Counted from the first letter of the stretch, positions 43,301-53,005 are shown. The stretch is DNA of 64,000 bases from Armatimonadota bacterium (GCA_017993055.1 JAGONM010000014.1:17978-81977), one strand, 5' to 3'. The notes: generated by a model not told the origin, from the letters alone. Made by a program: numbers and translations.

Positions 43301-44506
43301 ATGAGCAATAAACCCTACAGCGTCCCCGTCCTGATGTACCACACGGTCGGCCCGGAAATTGGCGGATGGCCATGGCCCTGGCTTACGACTCCCATCGAGG
43401 TCTTCGAGGATCAGGTCGTGGCGATGGCTCGGGAGGGTTACATTTCCATCGGACTTGGAGACTTGTATGCGTACATGAAGGAGGGCAGGAGACTGCCCGG
43501 GAGAGCGGTCGTCCTGACCTTCGATGACGGCTACCTTGATAACTATGTCTACGCCTATCCGATCCTCAAGAAGCACGGGTACAAGGGCACGGTCTTCGTC
43601 TCCACGGATTTCGTAGACCCTTCGCCGAAGCCTCGGAACACCTTGGACGATGTGTGGGCTGGCAGGGCCGCCCGATCCGATCTGCCCGGGCCCGGCTTTC
43701 TATCATGGGCCGAGATGCGGCGGATGGAGTCCGAAGGCGTGATGGAGGTTCAGTCGCATACCTGTACGCACACTTGGTGTTTCAACGGGCCTCGCATCAT
43801 CGATTTCCACTCGCCCGAAAGCGCCGAGAGGTATCCGTGGCTTATGTGGAATGCGCGTCCCGACCTGAAGCCTCGCTATCTCTCTGAAGATCAGAGCTCG
43901 CTCGTACCTTTTGGGACGCCTATCTACGAGCACGGCAGGGCTCTCTCCGGGCCTCAGTATCTTCCCGACCACGAGCTTGCGGCCCATCTTGTCGAGGCAG
44001 TCGTCGGGGAGGATTTCTTCCTGCGTGCCGAGTGGAGGAACGAACTGCTGGAGATCGCACGATCATTTCGGGAAGAGCACGGGGATAGGGGGCGGATGGA
44101 GTCGGGCAGTGAGTATCTCAAGCGCGCCCGATGCGAGCTCTGTGAGAGTAAGCGCCTGCTGGAGGAGAATCTCGGCCATGAAGTGAGATTCCTCTGCTGG
44201 CCGGGAGGCGGCCGGAGTCCAGAGGTCGAGCGTCTCGCGCTGGAGGTCGGCTACGCAGCTAGCACGAAGTCCGGTAGTTCCACAGGCCGAACGCCGAACG
44301 CGCCCGGAGCCGATCCGGCGTGGATCAACCGGATCGGATGCCAGGACGCCTGGCATTTCCGCGGTCGCAAGATCGCCTATACGGACGGCGAGTACCTGTT
44401 GTCTCGGTTGCGGGTCTTTCAGGGAGACAAGATGCATCTCTGGCCGCTGCGATTTCGCAAGATCGGCTGGCTGATCGGATACTATCTCTTGGGGAGGCGT
44501 CCGTGA
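43301..44506 (+). CDS. Polysaccharide deacetylase (NodB fold)
   Basis: 401 residues, larger than a bare NodB domain (about 200). Motifs: LMYHTVG near the N-terminus, VLTFDDGYLDNY (motif 1, catalytic Asp and metal Asp) at about 69-80, and VQSHTCTHTW (motif 2, metal His pair) at about 150. An insert of about 100 residues lies between motif 2 and the closing LCWPGGGRSP. There is no signal peptide, so it is cytoplasmic unless exported otherwise, which is unusual for polymer modification and suggests action on a lipid-linked or small precursor. It overlaps the next gene by four bases. Confidence 0.88.
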   Translation: MSNKPYSVPVLMYHTVGPEIGGWPWPWLTTPIEVFEDQVVAMAREGYISIGLGDLYAYMKEGRRLPGRAVVLTFDDGYLDNYVYAYPILKKHGYKGTVFVSTDFVDPSPKPRNTLDDVWAGRAARSDLPGPGFLSWAEMRRMESEGVMEVQSHTCTHTWCFNGPRIIDFHSPESAERYPWLMWNARPDLKPRYLSEDQSSLVPFGTPIYEHGRALSGPQYLPDHELAAHLVEAVVGEDFFLRAEWRNELLEIARSFREEHGDRGRMESGSEYLKRARCELCESKRLLEENLGHEVRFLCWPGGGRSPEVERLALEVGYAASTKSGSSTGRTPNAPGADPAWINRIGCQDAWHFRGRKIAYTDGEYLLSRLRVFQGDKMHLWPLRFRKIGWLIGYYLLGRRP

Positions 44507-45861
44507 ATCCCTTCATGTTGCGCTCCGTCATCTATCCGGCATACAGGTTCGCGAAGCGTGATCGCGTGATGGGCTTCGTGTCCGAGTTGGCGCGAACGGA
44601 ACGGTTGGGCCGCGCTGAGGTTCTCGAGTACCAGTGGTTCAAGCTGACCAGGTTGCTGGAACATGCCTGCTCCACGGTACCCTATTACTCGGAGGCCCTC
44701 CAGAGTGCGGGAATCACGCCTGCGGACATTCGGTCGCCCGATGATATGCGTCGGCTGCCCGTGCTGACCAAGGATATCATCCGCGCTGATCTGGAGCGTC
44801 TTGTCAGCACGGCAGTCCCCAGGGAGCGTATACGCAAGGACAGTACTGGCGGATCTACGGGTGAACCGACGTGGTATTATGTGGACGACAACTCGAGCCA
44901 GGCCAGGCAGGCAATCGTTCTGCGGGGAAATGGATGGTGCGGGGCGCGCATGGGCGACAGGTCGGCGACCCTGTGGGGCGCGGCGTTTGACCTGACTCCA
45001 CACAAGAAGCTCAAGGGCCGGCTGAAGTCCGCCATCATGAACACGCTGTTCCTCTGCTCCTACAACCTGAACAGCGAAACGATGGCGGAGTACGCTCGAG
45101 CCCTGCAGAAGTTCCGGCCGAAGCTGCTGACCTCGTACCCGACGCCTCTCGTGACATTCGCCGAGTTCCTGCGGAACAATCCCGAGTACTCGGTTCGCCC
45201 CGGTGCGATCATCGCGTCTAGCGAGACCATGTTCGACGAACAGCGCGAGATCATCGAGCAGACATACGGATGCAGGGTGTTCAATCGCTACGGCTCAAGG
45301 GAGTTCGGCAATATTGCCCACGAGTGCAATGCGCATGGGGGACTGCATGTCAACGTGGAGCGCTTCTTTGTTGAGTATCTCAAAGAAGACGGCACACCCG
45401 CTAGACCTGGCGAGACCGGCGAGATGCTCATCACCGATCTGGACAACTTCGGCATGCCTTTCATCCGATACAGGATCGACGATCTAGCGGTTCCGTCCGA
45501 CAGGGAGTGTTCCTGCGGGCGCGGTCTGCCGATGATAGAAAAGGTCGAGGGTCGCGTGTTCGATGTCATCGTCACGCGGTCAGGGTCGCGTTTCCCGGGC
45601 ACCTTCTGGACGCTGCTGTCTAGGGCGGTCCCGGGTATATCGAAGTTTCAGATCTGGCAGGCAGAGCCCTCGGGGATCGTGTTCAGGATCGTTCCGAACG
45701 CGGAGTTCAAGGAAGAATACCTAGAGAAACTGGCGGAGATCATCGCCGAGCAAACCGGAGGTGATCTCCAAGTCGAGTTCGACGTAGTGGACTCGATCCC
45801 ACTCACGCGGGCGGGCAAGCATCGTTTCATCATCTCTGAGATAGGCAGATCCGGGGAATAG
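44503..45861 (+). CDS. CapK/PaaK-like adenylate-forming enzyme (phenylacetate-CoA ligase family)
   Basis: 452 residues from GTG 44503, which has GGGGAGG 5 bases upstream and overlaps the previous stop (GTGA). The AMP-binding P-loop DSTGGSTGEPTWYY (about 116-129) and the motif RYGSREFGNIAHEC are clear, with the C-terminal lid VEGRVFDVIVTRSG. PaaK relatives in capsule clusters (CapK) are thought to activate an acyl or amino-acid group and load it on the polysaccharide, but the substrate is not known. A Cys pair (ECSCGRG) lies near residue 340. Placed in the middle of glycosyltransferase genes, it points to an acyl or aminoacyl decoration. Confidence 0.88.
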   Translation: MNPFMLRSVIYPAYRFAKRDRVMGFVSELARTERLGRAEVLEYQWFKLTRLLEHACSTVPYYSEALQSAGITPADIRSPDDMRRLPVLTKDIIRADLERLVSTAVPRERIRKDSTGGSTGEPTWYYVDDNSSQARQAIVLRGNGWCGARMGDRSATLWGAAFDLTPHKKLKGRLKSAIMNTLFLCSYNLNSETMAEYARALQKFRPKLLTSYPTPLVTFAEFLRNNPEYSVRPGAIIASSETMFDEQREIIEQTYGCRVFNRYGSREFGNIAHECNAHGGLHVNVERFFVEYLKEDGTPARPGETGEMLITDLDNFGMPFIRYRIDDLAVPSDRECSCGRGLPMIEKVEGRVFDVIVTRSGSRFPGTFWTLLSRAVPGISKFQIWQAEPSGIVFRIVPNAEFKEEYLEKLAEIIAEQTGGDLQVEFDVVDSIPLTRAGKHRFIISEIGRSGE

Positions 45862-45878
45862 CAGGACACCCGAGCATC

Positions 45879-46931
45879 ATGACTGAGACCGCGCAGCGGA
45901 TATGCCTTCTCACGGAGGAGCTTCATCCCCCGTTCGATGAAGGCTACAAGAACTTCACGTACCACCTGTTTCGCGAGTCGGCCGCGAGGCACGAAGTGCT
46001 CCGTCTTGGATCTGGCGATCCGGGCGTGATTGACGTGCAGGTGCAGGCAGACAAGCTGCTGCTCAACGCCGATATCCGCCGGGCGATTCTGGAGTTCCGT
46101 CCCGACGCGTTGGTATACGTACCGGTTGCGTCCGCGACCCCGGCGAGCTTCCTGAGATCGCGTACGCTCAGGTCGTACGCGCGTGGCGCTCCTGTCGTCA
46201 TGATTGGTCTCCAGCCGAGGTCGTATCCGGTATACCTATGGCCGATCCTGCGAGCGGTCGCCCCGGACCGGGTCTACGTGCAGTCCGAGGCGAGCAGGAG
46301 GATGTTGGAGGCTATCGGCATTGACGCGGGCGTCGTTCACGCCGGTGTTGACGCAGAGAGGTTCCGACCGGTAGAAGCTTCCGAGAGAGCTCGGCTTCGC
46401 GCGGAGCATGGGGTTGCCCCCGATGCATATGTAGTTCTTCACGTCGGACACATCAATGAGCGCCGAAACCTGCAGGGGATGGCGGATGTTGCGTCCGCAT
46501 CGGGAGTGCAGGCGTTAGTCGTCGGCAGCACGAGCACACCTCAGGACGCGGGACTTGCCGCGAGCCTGCGTGAGAGCGGCGTCATCGTTCTGGACGGGTA
46601 TGCCGAGCGGATCGAGGAGGTCTATCAGCTTGCTGATCTCTATGTGTTCCCGGTGTTCGACGATACTGGCGCCGTCGAGATGCCGCTCTCGGTGCTCGAA
46701 GCGATGTCGTGCGACTTGCCCGTGGTGAGTACGAGGTTCGGCGGGCTGATCGACCGATTCGGCGGTGGCAACGGTGTGTATTACGCCGAGAGTTCCGAGG
46801 CGCTGATTGAGCAGATAGGGCGAGTGCGGCAGTTCGGCGAAGCAAAGAACAGAGAGAAGGTTGCATCGTATACCTGGCCGGCGGTCGTCGAGGCGTTTCT
46901 CGGCGATGTGGACGAGTTGATTGCGAGGTAG
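45879..46931 (+). CDS. Glycosyltransferase family 4, divergent
   Basis: 350 residues. The C-terminal GT-B half is recognisable (YVVLHVGHINERRNLQGMADV, VFPVFDDTGAVEMPLSVLEAMSCDLPVVSTRFGGL), while the N-terminal half is shorter and less typical (LLTEELHPPFDEGYKNFTYHLF). It ends one base before the P-loop kinase gene. The acceptor is unknown. Confidence 0.85.
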   Translation: MTETAQRICLLTEELHPPFDEGYKNFTYHLFRESAARHEVLRLGSGDPGVIDVQVQADKLLLNADIRRAILEFRPDALVYVPVASATPASFLRSRTLRSYARGAPVVMIGLQPRSYPVYLWPILRAVAPDRVYVQSEASRRMLEAIGIDAGVVHAGVDAERFRPVEASERARLRAEHGVAPDAYVVLHVGHINERRNLQGMADVASASGVQALVVGSTSTPQDAGLAASLRESGVIVLDGYAERIEEVYQLADLYVFPVFDDTGAVEMPLSVLEAMSCDLPVVSTRFGGLIDRFGGGNGVYYAESSEALIEQIGRVRQFGEAKNREKVASYTWPAVVEAFLGDVDELIAR

Positions 46932-46932
46932 C

Positions 46933-47619
46933 ATGTTCATCTGTTTCGTGGGGATCGACGGGTCCGGCAAGACGCTTCAGGCTGAGCGGCTGGTCTCGGC
47001 ACTCAGAGACCGTGGGATTCTGTGCGACTACACCTGGTGCCGCTACAGTCCCCGGCTACTTGATCCGCTCAACAAGCTGGCGAAGAAGCTGATCCGCCGC
47101 AAAAAGGGGGGGTCCGAGTACACGGCCTTTACGTCCTCCAAGAAGGGCATCCTTCGAAAGCCGATCATTGGTCCGGTATGGCTGAGTTTGAGCCTGCTTG
47201 ACTATCTGATGCAGGTTAGGTCGTGTTTCCGGGGCCTTCTCGGTGGCGTCAAGGTGCTCATCTGCGACCGATTCATCTACGACATGCTGGCTGATCTGGC
47301 GATCAACTTCGATCGGCGCGGTGAAGGCATCATCAAGCTGGCGCGCCATCCGCTCGTCAGGCTGTTCCCCAAGCCCGACGCGGTCTTCTTCCTCGACGTG
47401 CCGCCGGGCGTGGCGTGGGATCGGAAGAAGGATCCGAACGTCATGGATGAGCAGTACTTGGTTGATCGGGCTGAGGCGTATGCGACGCTGAGCAATGGTC
47501 TGGGGTTCATCCGTGTTGATGGGACGAGGACCGTAGAGGAGATCGCGGCAGACGTGCTGACGCGAGTGCTGTGCATGATCGGGCGGGCTGGAAGCGAGGT
47601 TTGTGGTTGTCAAGGGTAG
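46933..47619 (+). CDS. Thymidylate-kinase-like P-loop kinase
   Basis: 228 residues. Walker A is GIDGSGKT (7-14), followed by LQAERLVSALRDRG; the DRx motif is LICDRFIYD (about 114-122), and the third motif FFLDVPPGVAWDRKKD with Arg and Lys occupies the lid region. This matches TMPK-like kinases often found in exopolysaccharide loci, where the phosphate acceptor is not necessarily dTMP. A basic insert (KKLIRRKKGGSEY) near residue 55 distinguishes it from housekeeping Tmk. The ATG at 46933 is one base past the previous stop. Confidence 0.82.
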   Translation: MFICFVGIDGSGKTLQAERLVSALRDRGILCDYTWCRYSPRLLDPLNKLAKKLIRRKKGGSEYTAFTSSKKGILRKPIIGPVWLSLSLLDYLMQVRSCFRGLLGGVKVLICDRFIYDMLADLAINFDRRGEGIIKLARHPLVRLFPKPDAVFFLDVPPGVAWDRKKDPNVMDEQYLVDRAEAYATLSNGLGFIRVDGTRTVEEIAADVLTRVLCMIGRAGSEVCGCQG

Positions 47620-49070
47620 TAATACTGGGTATGGACGGGCTCGAGCCGAGCCTGCTGGAGAAGTGGTGGGACGAACTGCCGAACTTCCGCCGCTTGCGGG
47701 ACGAGGGTGCGTTCACTCGGATGGATTCCGTCTACCCGCCGGATTCCGTGCCCGCATGGGCGACCATATACACTGGCGCTACGCCCGACTACCACGGCAT
47801 CCTCGACTCGGTGGACTACCTCGACACCAAGCAGAAGGCGTTCAAGTGCGACACCGGCGGCCTCACGGGCAACACCTTCTGGGACGCGGCGGGCGATCAG
47901 GGCAAGCGTGTCTGCGTGATCAACCCCTTCATGGCATATCCGGTCTGGCCTGTCAACGGCATCATGGTCAATGGCCCTGTGTTCGTCACCGGCGACATCC
48001 AGGCGCATCCCGATTCGATCCTGACCGACTGCGAAGTGCCCGAACTCGGAGGGATCGTGGATCAGCCTACGAAGAAGACCCTCGGTGCATTCGCTGAGCG
48101 CACAATGAAGCTCACGGAAGACCACCTCCGGTTCAGCAAGGAGCTTTTCGCCCGGGAGAGGTGGGACCTCTACTTCATCAACTTCCTGACGCTCGACCGG
48201 GTGCAGCACTCTTTTTGGCGCCACTGCGACCCGACCGATCCGACGTATCCGGGCAAGAACCCGCACTCCGAGGTCATCAAGGATTTCTACAGGCTGCATG
48301 ACCGGATCATCGGCGAGTACCTAGATCTGATCGACGAGGATACGGTGCTCATGGTGTTCGGCGACCACGGTCACGGCATGCGCTGCACGAAGGCATTTCT
48401 CGTTAATGAGTTTCTGCGGCAGCAGGGCTTGCTCAAGTCATCGGCCTCTCGCAGCAGGCTCGACCCGAAGCGCCTGCTCGAGCGGATGAAGATGCTCGTA
48501 CTCCGAACTCTTGACAGGTACGATATGCAGGACTATGTATTCAAGATCGCCAGGTTGATTCCGGGGGCCAAGTCGCTCAAGAAGTCCACGTTCGTGATAG
48601 ATCAGGCCGGCAGTTCGGCTGGCGTCGCTCGCTTCTCGGGCATGAATCCCTACGGCGGGGTGGACCTGCCAAGGTCCGGGTTCGATAGCGACGAGAAGCA
48701 CGAGGAGGCTGTAGAAAGGCTGATCGCTGACCTGCTGAAGGTCAGGGATCCGAAGACGGGCAAGCAGATCGTGACATGGGCGATGCGGCGGGAGGAGATG
48801 TATCGCGGACCGTATGCCTCTATCTACCCCGAAGTGATCTTCCAACTCGATTTCGAGTATGGGGTCAGCCGATCGCTCTTCGGGCCGATCGTTGACGTCA
48901 ACCCGACGCACAGGAAGGTGTCCGGTGGACATATGCCCGAGGCGGCGCTGCTCATGAACCGTCCGCTGCCAGAGTATCTGGGCGGAAGCATCGTTACGAT
49001 CGCGCCGGGCGTTTTGCGCCTTCTAGGCCTCGAGCCGCCCGAACATATGGAACGAAGGTGCGAGGCGTGA
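47607..49070 (+). CDS. Alkaline-phosphatase-superfamily hydrolase (nucleotide pyrophosphatase/phosphodiesterase type)
   Basis: 487 residues from TTG 47607, with GAGG 7 bases upstream; the ATG at 47571 would overlap the kinase gene by 49 bases. The metal and nucleophile sites of type I phosphodiesterases are present: VVILGMDGLEP (Asp10), DSVPAWATIYTG (Thr nucleophile region), LDRVQHSFW (His) and GDHGHG near residue 250. It could remove phosphate or phosphodiester groups from a lipid or sugar intermediate, or trim the polymer. There is no signal peptide. The stop overlaps the next gene by four bases (GTGA). Confidence 0.85.
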   Translation: MSRVVILGMDGLEPSLLEKWWDELPNFRRLRDEGAFTRMDSVYPPDSVPAWATIYTGATPDYHGILDSVDYLDTKQKAFKCDTGGLTGNTFWDAAGDQGKRVCVINPFMAYPVWPVNGIMVNGPVFVTGDIQAHPDSILTDCEVPELGGIVDQPTKKTLGAFAERTMKLTEDHLRFSKELFARERWDLYFINFLTLDRVQHSFWRHCDPTDPTYPGKNPHSEVIKDFYRLHDRIIGEYLDLIDEDTVLMVFGDHGHGMRCTKAFLVNEFLRQQGLLKSSASRSRLDPKRLLERMKMLVLRTLDRYDMQDYVFKIARLIPGAKSLKKSTFVIDQAGSSAGVARFSGMNPYGGVDLPRSGFDSDEKHEEAVERLIADLLKVRDPKTGKQIVTWAMRREEMYRGPYASIYPEVIFQLDFEYGVSRSLFGPIVDVNPTHRKVSGGHMPEAALLMNRPLPEYLGGSIVTIAPGVLRLLGLEPPEHMERRCEA

Positions 49071-50314
49071 GAGTACTGATAGCCAACAAGTTCTACCGGC
49101 CGGTCGGTGGGCCGGAGACCATCGTTTTCGACACCGCTCGAGAGCTGGAAGCCCTCGGTCACGAGGCAATCACCTTCGCCATGGCACATCCAGACAACCG
49201 TGAGTCGCAGTACTCCGACTACTTCGTGCCGAGCATTGACTATAACACCAGGCAGTCGAAGGGCATCAAGAGACTGGCCAAGGAAGCTGCGGATATCGTC
49301 TACTCCAGGGAAGCCCGCGAGCGCATCGAAAGACTCATCGCCGACACCCGGCCGGATATTGCGCACCTCCACAACATCTACCATCAACTGTCGCCCTCGA
49401 TCCTGGCAGCCCTGAAGAAGGCTGGCATTCCGACTGTTCTCACCCTTCACGACGCGAAGCTGATCTGTCCGGCGATGTTGCTCCTCACGCACGGCCGAGT
49501 GTGCGAGAGATGCCGCGGGAAGTGGTTTCACCATGCCGTGCTGCGGAAATGTGTCAAGGACTCCTATGCGAGCAGCCTGGTCTGTGCCGTCGAAGGCGCC
49601 GTTCACAGGTCACTGCGTCTGTACGAGCGCAACGTAGACCTGTTCGTTACGCCAAGCCGTTTCCTGAAAGGGCGGATGGTGCAGTACGGGCGGCTTCCGG
49701 AAGACCGAGTTGAGGTCTTGCACAACTATGCCGACACGAGGTCCATAGCCCCCGATTTCGCTCCAGGCGAGTACGGGCTCTTCATTGGCCGCATCGAAGC
49801 GCTCAAGGGAGTGCTGACTCTGCTCGAGGCCTGCGGCAGAGTCGGCGGCTTCGAGGTCAGGTTTGCCGGCAAGGGGCCTCTGCTCGAAGAGTGTCAGCGG
49901 ATCGTCTCCGACGAGCATATCGAGAATGCCAGGTTCCTGGGGTTCCAGACCGGTGCGGACTTTCGCAGGCAACTTGCTGAGTCAAGGTTCGTAGTACTCC
50001 CCTCCGAGTGCCACGAGAACTGCCCGATGGTGATCCTCGAGGCGTTCTCCGCCGGGAAACCGGTCATCGCCTCGAACATGGGCGGCATCCCGGAACTCGT
50101 GGAGCACGGCGCGGACGGCCTGATCTTCGAGGCCGGCAACGCGGATGAACTTGCGTCGTGCATGAGGCGCCTCATAGACGATCCGGCGATGGCTTCCGAG
50201 ATGGGCAGGCGGGGCCGCGCCAAGGTGGAGGAGCGGTTCTCGATCGAGAAGTATATGGAGTCGCTCCTCGCTATCTACGAGCGCCTGCTGGGCCGGGGAC
50301 GTGGTGACGCCTGA
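49067..50314 (+). CDS. Glycosyltransferase family 4
   Basis: 415 residues from GTG 49067. Motifs: IANKFYRPVGGPETIVFDTARELEALGHE, HLHNIYHQLSPSIL, VLTLHDAKLICPAML, a Cys-rich patch CERCRGKWFHHAVLRKC (about 149-165), VTPSRFLKG, YGLFIGRIEALKGVLTLLEA and VLPSECHENCPMVILEAFSAGKPVIASNMGGIPELV. The Cys patch (C-x2-C...C) is also known in some GT4 enzymes and may bind a metal. It is followed by 112 bases before the next gene, the largest gap after the operon start. Confidence 0.9.
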   Translation: MRVLIANKFYRPVGGPETIVFDTARELEALGHEAITFAMAHPDNRESQYSDYFVPSIDYNTRQSKGIKRLAKEAADIVYSREARERIERLIADTRPDIAHLHNIYHQLSPSILAALKKAGIPTVLTLHDAKLICPAMLLLTHGRVCERCRGKWFHHAVLRKCVKDSYASSLVCAVEGAVHRSLRLYERNVDLFVTPSRFLKGRMVQYGRLPEDRVEVLHNYADTRSIAPDFAPGEYGLFIGRIEALKGVLTLLEACGRVGGFEVRFAGKGPLLEECQRIVSDEHIENARFLGFQTGADFRRQLAESRFVVLPSECHENCPMVILEAFSAGKPVIASNMGGIPELVEHGADGLIFEAGNADELASCMRRLIDDPAMASEMGRRGRAKVEERFSIEKYMESLLAIYERLLGRGRGDA

Positions 50315-50426
50315 ATCTAAGTCCGGGCCGCGTCGGACGGCGCTCTCCAAGTCGGTCCGCATTCTCCCGATATGATACAATGTGCTATCTCCCTGGCCGC
50401 GCTCGGCGGGGGACGGCAAGACAACC

Positions 50427-51539
50427 ATGAAGATCGCAATGCTCGGCACGAAGGGAATACCGGCGACGTGGGGCGGGATTGAGCGCCACGTCGAGGAGAT
50501 AAGCACGCGTCTCGCGGCGAAGGGGCACGACGTCACCGTCTACTGCCGCCCCTACTACACTGAGACGAAGGATAAGCTCTACAAGGGAGTGCATCTCAAG
50601 AAGCTCCCGACCCTGGCCAGCAAGAACTTCGACGCCATCGTGCATACCTTCGTCGCGACCCTGCACCTTACGTTCGAGGACTACGACATAGTCCACTACC
50701 ACGCCATCGGGCCGGGAACGCTCGCGATCCTGGCGCGTCTTGCCGGAAAGAACAGCGTGGTAACCGTTCACGGGCTCGACTGGCAGCGCGAGAAGTGGGG
50801 CAAGAAGGCCAAGCTGTTCCTGCAGTTCGGCGAGAAGGCATCCGTCTACTTCCCGTACAGCACTATAACTGTTTCGAAGTTCCTCAAGCAGTACCTAGAG
50901 GAGAAGTACCATCGCCCCGTGACATACATCCCGAGCGCCGTCACCGAACCGATCATCCGTCCGCCGGAGACCATCAGGAAGTACGGCCTCGGGGAGAGGG
51001 ACTACATACTGTTCGTAGCACGGCTCGTTCCGGAGAAGGGTGCGCACTATCTGATCGAGGCTTACGAGAGGCTGAACCCCGGGATGCCGCTCGTCATCGC
51101 GGGCGGGTCGAGCCATTCGGATGAATACGTCGCCGACCTGCAGAAGCACGCGTCCGACAAGATCATATTCACCGGTTACGTCTACGGCGAAGAACTCCAG
51201 GAGTTGTACAGCAACGCCTACTGTTACGTCCATCCGTCCACGATCGAGGGTCTGCCTGTGACGCTGCTCGAAGCGGTGGCGTACGGCAACTGCGTGATCG
51301 CAAGCGACATTCCGGCGAACACCGAGGTCGTGGAGGACACCGGGGTCATTTTCGAGAGCATGAACGTGGACGATCTCTGTGAGTCGCTGAAGCTGGTTCT
51401 GGGCAACCCTGCGCTCGCCAGGGAACTCGGAGAGCGGGCGAAGGCGCACGGCGTCGCCGAGTACAACTACGACAGCGTGACCGACAAGACCGAGGCGCTG
51501 TACGGGCGTGTGCTGACGGGCGAAGCGGCCGAGTCCTGA
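50427..51539 (+). CDS. Glycosyltransferase family 4 (rhamnosyltransferase-like, DUF1972-type N-terminus)
   Basis: 370 residues. The start MLGTKGIPATWGGIERHVEEI is characteristic of the DUF1972/GT4 group. Further motifs: VHYHAIGPGTLAILARLAGK, VVTVHGLDWQREKWG, YILFVARLVPEKGAHYLIEAY and VHPSTIEGLPVTLLEAVAYGNCVIASDIPAN. The start is taken at 50427; no strong ribosome-binding site is visible. A TACAAT-like box at 50376-50381 has no good -35, so an internal promoter is doubtful. The stop overlaps the next ATG by one base. Confidence 0.9.
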   Translation: MKIAMLGTKGIPATWGGIERHVEEISTRLAAKGHDVTVYCRPYYTETKDKLYKGVHLKKLPTLASKNFDAIVHTFVATLHLTFEDYDIVHYHAIGPGTLAILARLAGKNSVVTVHGLDWQREKWGKKAKLFLQFGEKASVYFPYSTITVSKFLKQYLEEKYHRPVTYIPSAVTEPIIRPPETIRKYGLGERDYILFVARLVPEKGAHYLIEAYERLNPGMPLVIAGGSSHSDEYVADLQKHASDKIIFTGYVYGEELQELYSNAYCYVHPSTIEGLPVTLLEAVAYGNCVIASDIPANTEVVEDTGVIFESMNVDDLCESLKLVLGNPALARELGERAKAHGVAEYNYDSVTDKTEALYGRVLTGEAAES

Positions 51540-52396
51540 TGCCTCAGGAGACTGGGAATCCGCAGATGGGCAAAGTAACGGTAGTGATGCCGGCCTACAA
51601 CGCAGCCTCAACCCTGCTTCGGACCTACGAACAGATTCCGAAGGATGTCGTGGACGAGATCCTTCTGGTTGACGACGCCAGCAACGATGAGACCGTTCGC
51701 GAGGCCGCAAATCTCGGCATCCCTACTCTCGTGCATCCCGAGAATCGGGGCTATGGGGCCAATCAGAAGACCTGCTACACCGAGGCTCTGCGGCGCGGGG
51801 CCGACATCGTCGTGATGCTGCATCCCGACTACCAGTACGACCCGACGCTGATTCCCGAGATGGTCCGCCCGATCCGTGAGGGCGAGGCTGACCTCGTCCT
51901 CGGTTCGAGACTGCTCGGAGTGGACGGGCGGCAGTACGGCATGCCCGCCTACAAGTACTTCGCCAACCGATTCCTCACTTCGGTTGAGAACCGTTCTATG
52001 GGGACTCGTCTCAGCGAGCTGCACACGGGTTACCGCGCCTACTCCCGCAAGCTTCTCACCACCATACCCTATCTCCGCAACTCCGACGACTTCGTCTTCG
52101 ACTCGCAGGTGCTCTTCCAGACGGTCGCGTTCGGCTTCCGGATCGCGGAGATCAGCGTGCCGTGCCGTTATATGCCCGAGGCCTCGTCCATCAACTTCCT
52201 GCGCAGCGTCAGGTACGGCCTGTCCACGCTCGGAGTCGCCTGGCATTACACTCTCCACAAGAACGGCCGGATCAAGAGCCCTCTCTTCCGCCGTGATTTC
52301 GCATCTATGGTCGTCCTCGAGGAGAGGGAGAACCTCGTGTCGGGTCCTGACGCGGCGTCGGGTCGCGCTGCCGAATCGGAAAGCTCACATGAATAG
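51539..52396 (+). CDS. Glycosyltransferase family 2 (polyprenyl-phosphate glycosyltransferase type)
   Basis: 285 residues, GT-A fold. Motifs: VVMPAYNAASTL (about 15-26), EILLVDDASNDET with the DD pair, NRGYGANQKTCYTEALRRGADIVVMLHPDYQYDP (DxD-like), and ELHTGYRAYSRKLL. This is the dolichyl- or undecaprenyl-phosphate mannose/glucose synthase group. Together with the GtrA protein encoded directly after (8-base overlap), it could supply lipid-linked monosaccharide for a late modification of the polymer. Confidence 0.9.
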   Translation: MPQETGNPQMGKVTVVMPAYNAASTLLRTYEQIPKDVVDEILLVDDASNDETVREAANLGIPTLVHPENRGYGANQKTCYTEALRRGADIVVMLHPDYQYDPTLIPEMVRPIREGEADLVLGSRLLGVDGRQYGMPAYKYFANRFLTSVENRSMGTRLSELHTGYRAYSRKLLTTIPYLRNSDDFVFDSQVLFQTVAFGFRIAEISVPCRYMPEASSINFLRSVRYGLSTLGVAWHYTLHKNGRIKSPLFRRDFASMVVLEERENLVSGPDAASGRAAESESSHE

Positions 52397-52967
52397 TAGG
52401 CCGTCAGAGGAAGGAGCAGCGGCCCGGCCATCCCTGGCTCGCGCGGGGAAGCTGCTCGCGCCGTCGGACTCCGGGCTCCACCAGATGATTCGCTTCGGCA
52501 TCGTCGGCGCGCTGGCGACCGTGCTCGATTACGCGGTGCTGCTGCTTCTCTATCGGTTCGCGCACTGGCCGAATGCCGCCGCCGTCGCCGGGGGATATAT
52601 CGCCGGACTGGCGGTCTGCTACCTGCTCAGCATAAGCTGGGTGTTTGCCCATCGGAGCATCCGCAACCGGGGTCTCGAGTTCGCGGTCTTCGCGGCAATC
52701 GGCGTTGCGGGGCTCATTCTGACGGAGATCATATTCGAGCTGGCCATGCGATGGCTGCTCGGCCGGTGCGAGGTATCCGTCGCCCTCCATGCGTTCATCC
52801 AGTCATGGACGGACAGGGTTCTCGCGGTCATACCCGTGTTCGCCTCGAATGGCTTTCAGATCACCATCAACGCCGCCCGCATCATCGCCGCCAAGTCGGT
52901 CGCCATAGTCATCGTCTTCTTCTTCAACTTCTGGGCGCGCAGAACCGCCCTCTTCACCCGCCGGTGA
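52389..52967 (+). CDS. GtrA-family membrane protein, last gene of the exopolysaccharide operon
   Basis: 192 residues with four membrane helices. The GtrA pattern is clear (FGIVGALATVLDYAVLLLLY, GYIAGLAVCYLLSISWVF, and the last helix KSVAIVIVFFFNFWARRTALF). A hydrophilic insertion of about 40 residues (CEVSVALHAFIQSWTDRV region) between helices 3 and 4 is longer than usual. GtrA proteins are thought to flip polyprenyl-phosphate sugars across the membrane; the adjacent GT2 is a natural partner. Confidence 0.85.
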   Translation: MNSRPSEEGAAARPSLARAGKLLAPSDSGLHQMIRFGIVGALATVLDYAVLLLLYRFAHWPNAAAVAGGYIAGLAVCYLLSISWVFAHRSIRNRGLEFAVFAAIGVAGLILTEIIFELAMRWLLGRCEVSVALHAFIQSWTDRVLAVIPVFASNGFQITINAARIIAAKSVAIVIVFFFNFWARRTALFTRR

Positions 52968-53005
52968 ATCAGCCTGCTCGGTCATGAAGTTACCGACAAA
53001 TGGCA

